From the NCBI GenBank assembly GCA_026706505.1, contig JAPOYQ010000382.1, positions 1-8,333 of the forward strand: a stretch of 8,333 nucleotides of DNA, written 5' to 3'. This DNA comes from Gemmatimonadota bacterium. Lineage in GTDB: Bacteria > Latescibacterota > UBA2968 > UBA8231. Of the stretch, positions 6,256-8,333 are shown in pieces. The notes beneath the pieces were generated by a model, which did no database searches, was not told where the DNA came from, and saw only the letters and a program-made list of their open reading frames with translations. Numbering within the stretch: position 1 is the stretch's first letter; each line of letters begins with the position of its first letter. The position numbers and the translations under genes were made by a program.

Positions 6256-6282
6256 ATTGATTTGGTCGTTAAAAACCGCAGG

Positions 6283-8333
6283 TCAGTTTTTGACTGCAAA
6301 GAGAATTTTGTAGAGCACCGGCACGAACAACAAGGTGATCACAGTGGCAAAAAGCAAGCCCACCATGATGGCCACCGCCATCGGCTCCCACATCAGCCCA
6401 CCGCCCAAATAGAGGGGAATAAGCCCCAACGTCGTCGTACAGGTGGTCAGCAAGATGGGGCGAAAACGCTGCTGAGCCGCGGCGACAATCGCCTCTATGG
6501 GTTTTTCCCCGGATTGGTTCAATTCGATTTGTATGCGGTCTATGAGCACGATCGCGTTGTTGATGACGATACCGGCCAGCGAGATCAATCCGAGAAAGGC
6601 GAAGAAACCAAAGAACGAGCGGAAGACGAGCAATCCGGCGATGACTCCGATCAGGCCGAGAGGAATGGTGCTCAGCACGATAAAGGTCTTGCGGAAGGAG
6701 TTGAACTGAATGATCAACAGCGCCAGAATGATAAAGCCGGACAGCGGCAGCTTGGCGACAACCGCGCTCATGGCCTCGCTGCTCTGCTCCGACTCGCCGC
6801 CCAACGCGTAGCGATAGCCCTGCTTCCACGATTTGCTGTCTTCTTCGAGCCAAGGGATGAACTCGTCGGTGATATCCTGCGCCGTAAAACCGCTTTTGGC
6901 GTCGCAGGTCACAGTTAAAGTGCGGTACAGGTCGCGCCGTTTGATCTTGGCGAGTTGCCACTGAGGTACGATCTGCGCCACTTGTCCCAGCGGCACGTTT
7001 TTGCCCGACCCCTGGGCGTAGATGTTGATGCTCTCCAGTTGGCGCACATCCACATCCTGACTGCTTTCGTTGCGCAGGACAATGGGGAGACTCTGGTCAC
7101 CCTCGCGGAAAGCTCCCGTATTGAACCCCGTGAGTGCGGTCTGCAACGAAAGGGCGATATCTTGGTTGGTCAAGCCGGCGTTCCGGGTCTTGGACTGGTC
7201 GATGTCAACGACGACTTTTTTGATCTTGGGGCCCCAATTGTCGCTGATATTCTGCGCAGTGGATATTTCGTTGAGTTTTTGCTTGATGCGCTCGGCGAGG
7301 CCGAACAGTTCGTTGGGATCCGGCCCTGTTATCCGCACGGCCACGTCACTGCCGCCTCCGCCTCCCGCCAACCGCGAAACTCGTATTTCGGCATCGGGAA
7401 AGGAGCGGAAGCAAAAGTCATCTAGGCGATCGATTACCCACTGGTTATCGTCGCCCGAACTGGTATTGAGCAACATATGGGCGTACCCCGAGTTGGCTTC
7501 GCCCGACTGATAACCCTGGTCGTAGGAGGGCGGCCCCTCGCTGACAAAGGTCGCCCAGTCCGTTACTCCGCGCTGGCGGTTTTCGCTCACCAAAAGGCTA
7601 TCCGCAATATACGACTCGAGCCGTTCCACCCGGGCGGTCGTCGTCTCAATCTTGGTCCCCAAGGGCAAATTCAGATTTACCGTCAACAGGTTGCGCTCGC
7701 TGTCGGGAAAGAAGATGAACGGCAAAAAACCAAAGCCGAAAAGCGACAATACAAACAAACCGGCGATGATTCCCATAAATGAATAGGGGCGCGCAAGGGC
7801 CTTGAGGAGCAGCTCTTTATACTGGCCGTTGAGACGACCGATAAAAGTGCTTTTCTCGGAGTGAGAGGTCTGCCGTTTCACCCGGATGAAAAACACCGCC
7901 AACAACGCGACCATAGTCAGGGAAAGCAACCAAGAAGAGAGCAAGGCTATGGTAATTACACTGAACAGCGGCCCCATCATCTCGCCCATGATGGACGCGG
8001 CCAGAAAGAAGGACAAGAACGCGGCTGAAGTGGTCAGCGAAGAGACCAAGAGCGGCACGGCCAACTCCCGAGCCGATTCAATGGCAGCCTCTTTGGCGTC
8101 GGTCCCCTTTTCCATTTTGACCACAATCGCTTCGGACACCACGATGGCATTATCCACCAACATGCCCAGCGCCATGATCAACGCCGCCAGTGACACCTGA
8201 TTGAGACCGAGATCGAGCACACCCATGATGAAAAGGGTCGCGACAATGGTCATGGGAATGAGGCTGGCCACGACCAGACCAGTGCGCAGTCCCAAAAAGA
8301 TCAGCATGGACAACAGCACGATGGCGACGCTTT
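6283..8333 (-). CDS. RND-family inner-membrane efflux transporter, C-terminal two thirds (N-terminus beyond right edge)
   Basis: This is about 682 in-frame residues of an AcrB-like proton-driven exporter that spans the inner membrane with large periplasmic loops. By comparison with AcrB numbering, roughly the first 350 residues lie past position 8333. The fragment opens in TM2 (VAIVLLSMLIFLGL), then TM3-TM4 with the motif ALGMLVDNAIVVSEAI, TM5-TM6 and a short cytoplasmic linker. TM7 (IIAGLFVLSLFGFGFL) follows. A second periplasmic porter and docking region has a Gly run in RLAGGGGGSDVAVRITGPDP. TM8-TM12 come next, with the IPLGLIGVIAGLL loop, GIVINNAIVLID and FRPILLTTCTTTLGLIPLYLGGG, ending in VPVLYKILFAVKN. 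In AcrB the proton relay uses two Asp in TM4 and a Lys in TM10; here these read Asp-Asn and Asn. The sequence resembles hydrophobe/amphiphile exporters rather than heavy-metal ones. No adaptor or outer-membrane partner is in the window; they may lie upstream. Exported substrate unknown. Confidence 0.93.
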   Translation of the reverse strand, partial: SVAIVLLSMLIFLGLRTGLVVASLIPMTIVATLFIMGVLDLGLNQVSLAALIMALGMLVDNAIVVSEAIVVKMEKGTDAKEAAIESARELAVPLLVSSLTTSAAFLSFFLAASIMGEMMGPLFSVITIALLSSWLLSLTMVALLAVFFIRVKRQTSHSEKSTFIGRLNGQYKELLLKALARPYSFMGIIAGLFVLSLFGFGFLPFIFFPDSERNLLTVNLNLPLGTKIETTTARVERLESYIADSLLVSENRQRGVTDWATFVSEGPPSYDQGYQSGEANSGYAHMLLNTSSGDDNQWVIDRLDDFCFRSFPDAEIRVSRLAGGGGGSDVAVRITGPDPNELFGLAERIKQKLNEISTAQNISDNWGPKIKKVVVDIDQSKTRNAGLTNQDIALSLQTALTGFNTGAFREGDQSLPIVLRNESSQDVDVRQLESINIYAQGSGKNVPLGQVAQIVPQWQLAKIKRRDLYRTLTVTCDAKSGFTAQDITDEFIPWLEEDSKSWKQGYRYALGGESEQSSEAMSAVVAKLPLSGFIILALLIIQFNSFRKTFIVLSTIPLGLIGVIAGLLVFRSFFGFFAFLGLISLAGIVINNAIVLIDRIQIELNQSGEKPIEAIVAAAQQRFRPILLTTCTTTLGLIPLYLGGGLMWEPMAVAIMVGLLFATVITLLFVPVLYKILFAVKN

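Noticed and set aside
6246..6299. An upstream TTG start for the enolase-superfamily protein
   Set aside because: It would overlap the end of the RND gene. The GTG at 6245 has AGGAGG just before it and gives a typical family N-terminus.
6235..6918. A long open frame of 227 codons on the plus strand opposite the RND gene
   Set aside because: It is antisense to an unmistakable RND transporter. Its translation is low-complexity, rich in Gln, Asp, Glu, Arg and His, with no family character, as expected from the reverse complement of a membrane protein gene.

Overview
The window looks like bacterial chromosome: moderately GC-rich, densely packed, with Shine-Dalgarno sites at the lead genes. The gene mix is typical of uncultured environmental bacteria that carry many copies of sugar-processing families: Gfo/Idh/MocA oxidoreductases, xylose-isomerase-like TIM barrels, enolase-superfamily enzymes and glycosyl-hydrolase-like barrels. 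Poribacteria or Latescibacterota-type genomes come to mind, but that is a low-confidence guess from gene content. No rRNA, tRNA, insertion sequence, CRISPR array or phage gene was seen.

Layout. (1) Positions 2255 down to 1, minus strand: a compact operon of a class I SAM-dependent methyltransferase, a complete Gfo/Idh/MocA oxidoreductase and a second, different one cut by the left edge. The gaps are 4 and 2 bases. Only the methyltransferase has a strong ribosome binding site, so the two downstream genes are probably translationally coupled. (2) Positions 2256-2495: a 240-base divergent control region with an imperfect palindrome. (3) Positions 2496-4996, plus strand: a sugar phosphate isomerase/epimerase-like TIM-barrel protein, then a large protein resembling glycosyl-hydrolase-like TIM barrels with a C-terminal beta-rich domain. 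(4) Positions 8333 down to 5004, minus strand: the C-terminal two thirds of an RND-family inner-membrane transporter, followed after 37 bases by an enolase-superfamily (mandelate racemase/muconate lactonizing) protein. This unit converges on unit 3 with 7 bases between stop codons.

Working together. The soluble enzymes suit catabolism or remodelling of an unusual sugar or sugar acid. Gfo/Idh enzymes could oxidise a sugar hydroxyl, the isomerase-like barrel could epimerise it or cleave by beta-elimination, the glycosyl-hydrolase-like protein could release it, and the enolase-superfamily protein could dehydrate or epimerise an acid product. This is inference from families. Three of the enzymes lack residues that their families normally use in the active site, so substrates cannot be transferred from characterised relatives. 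The RND pump may be only a neighbour.
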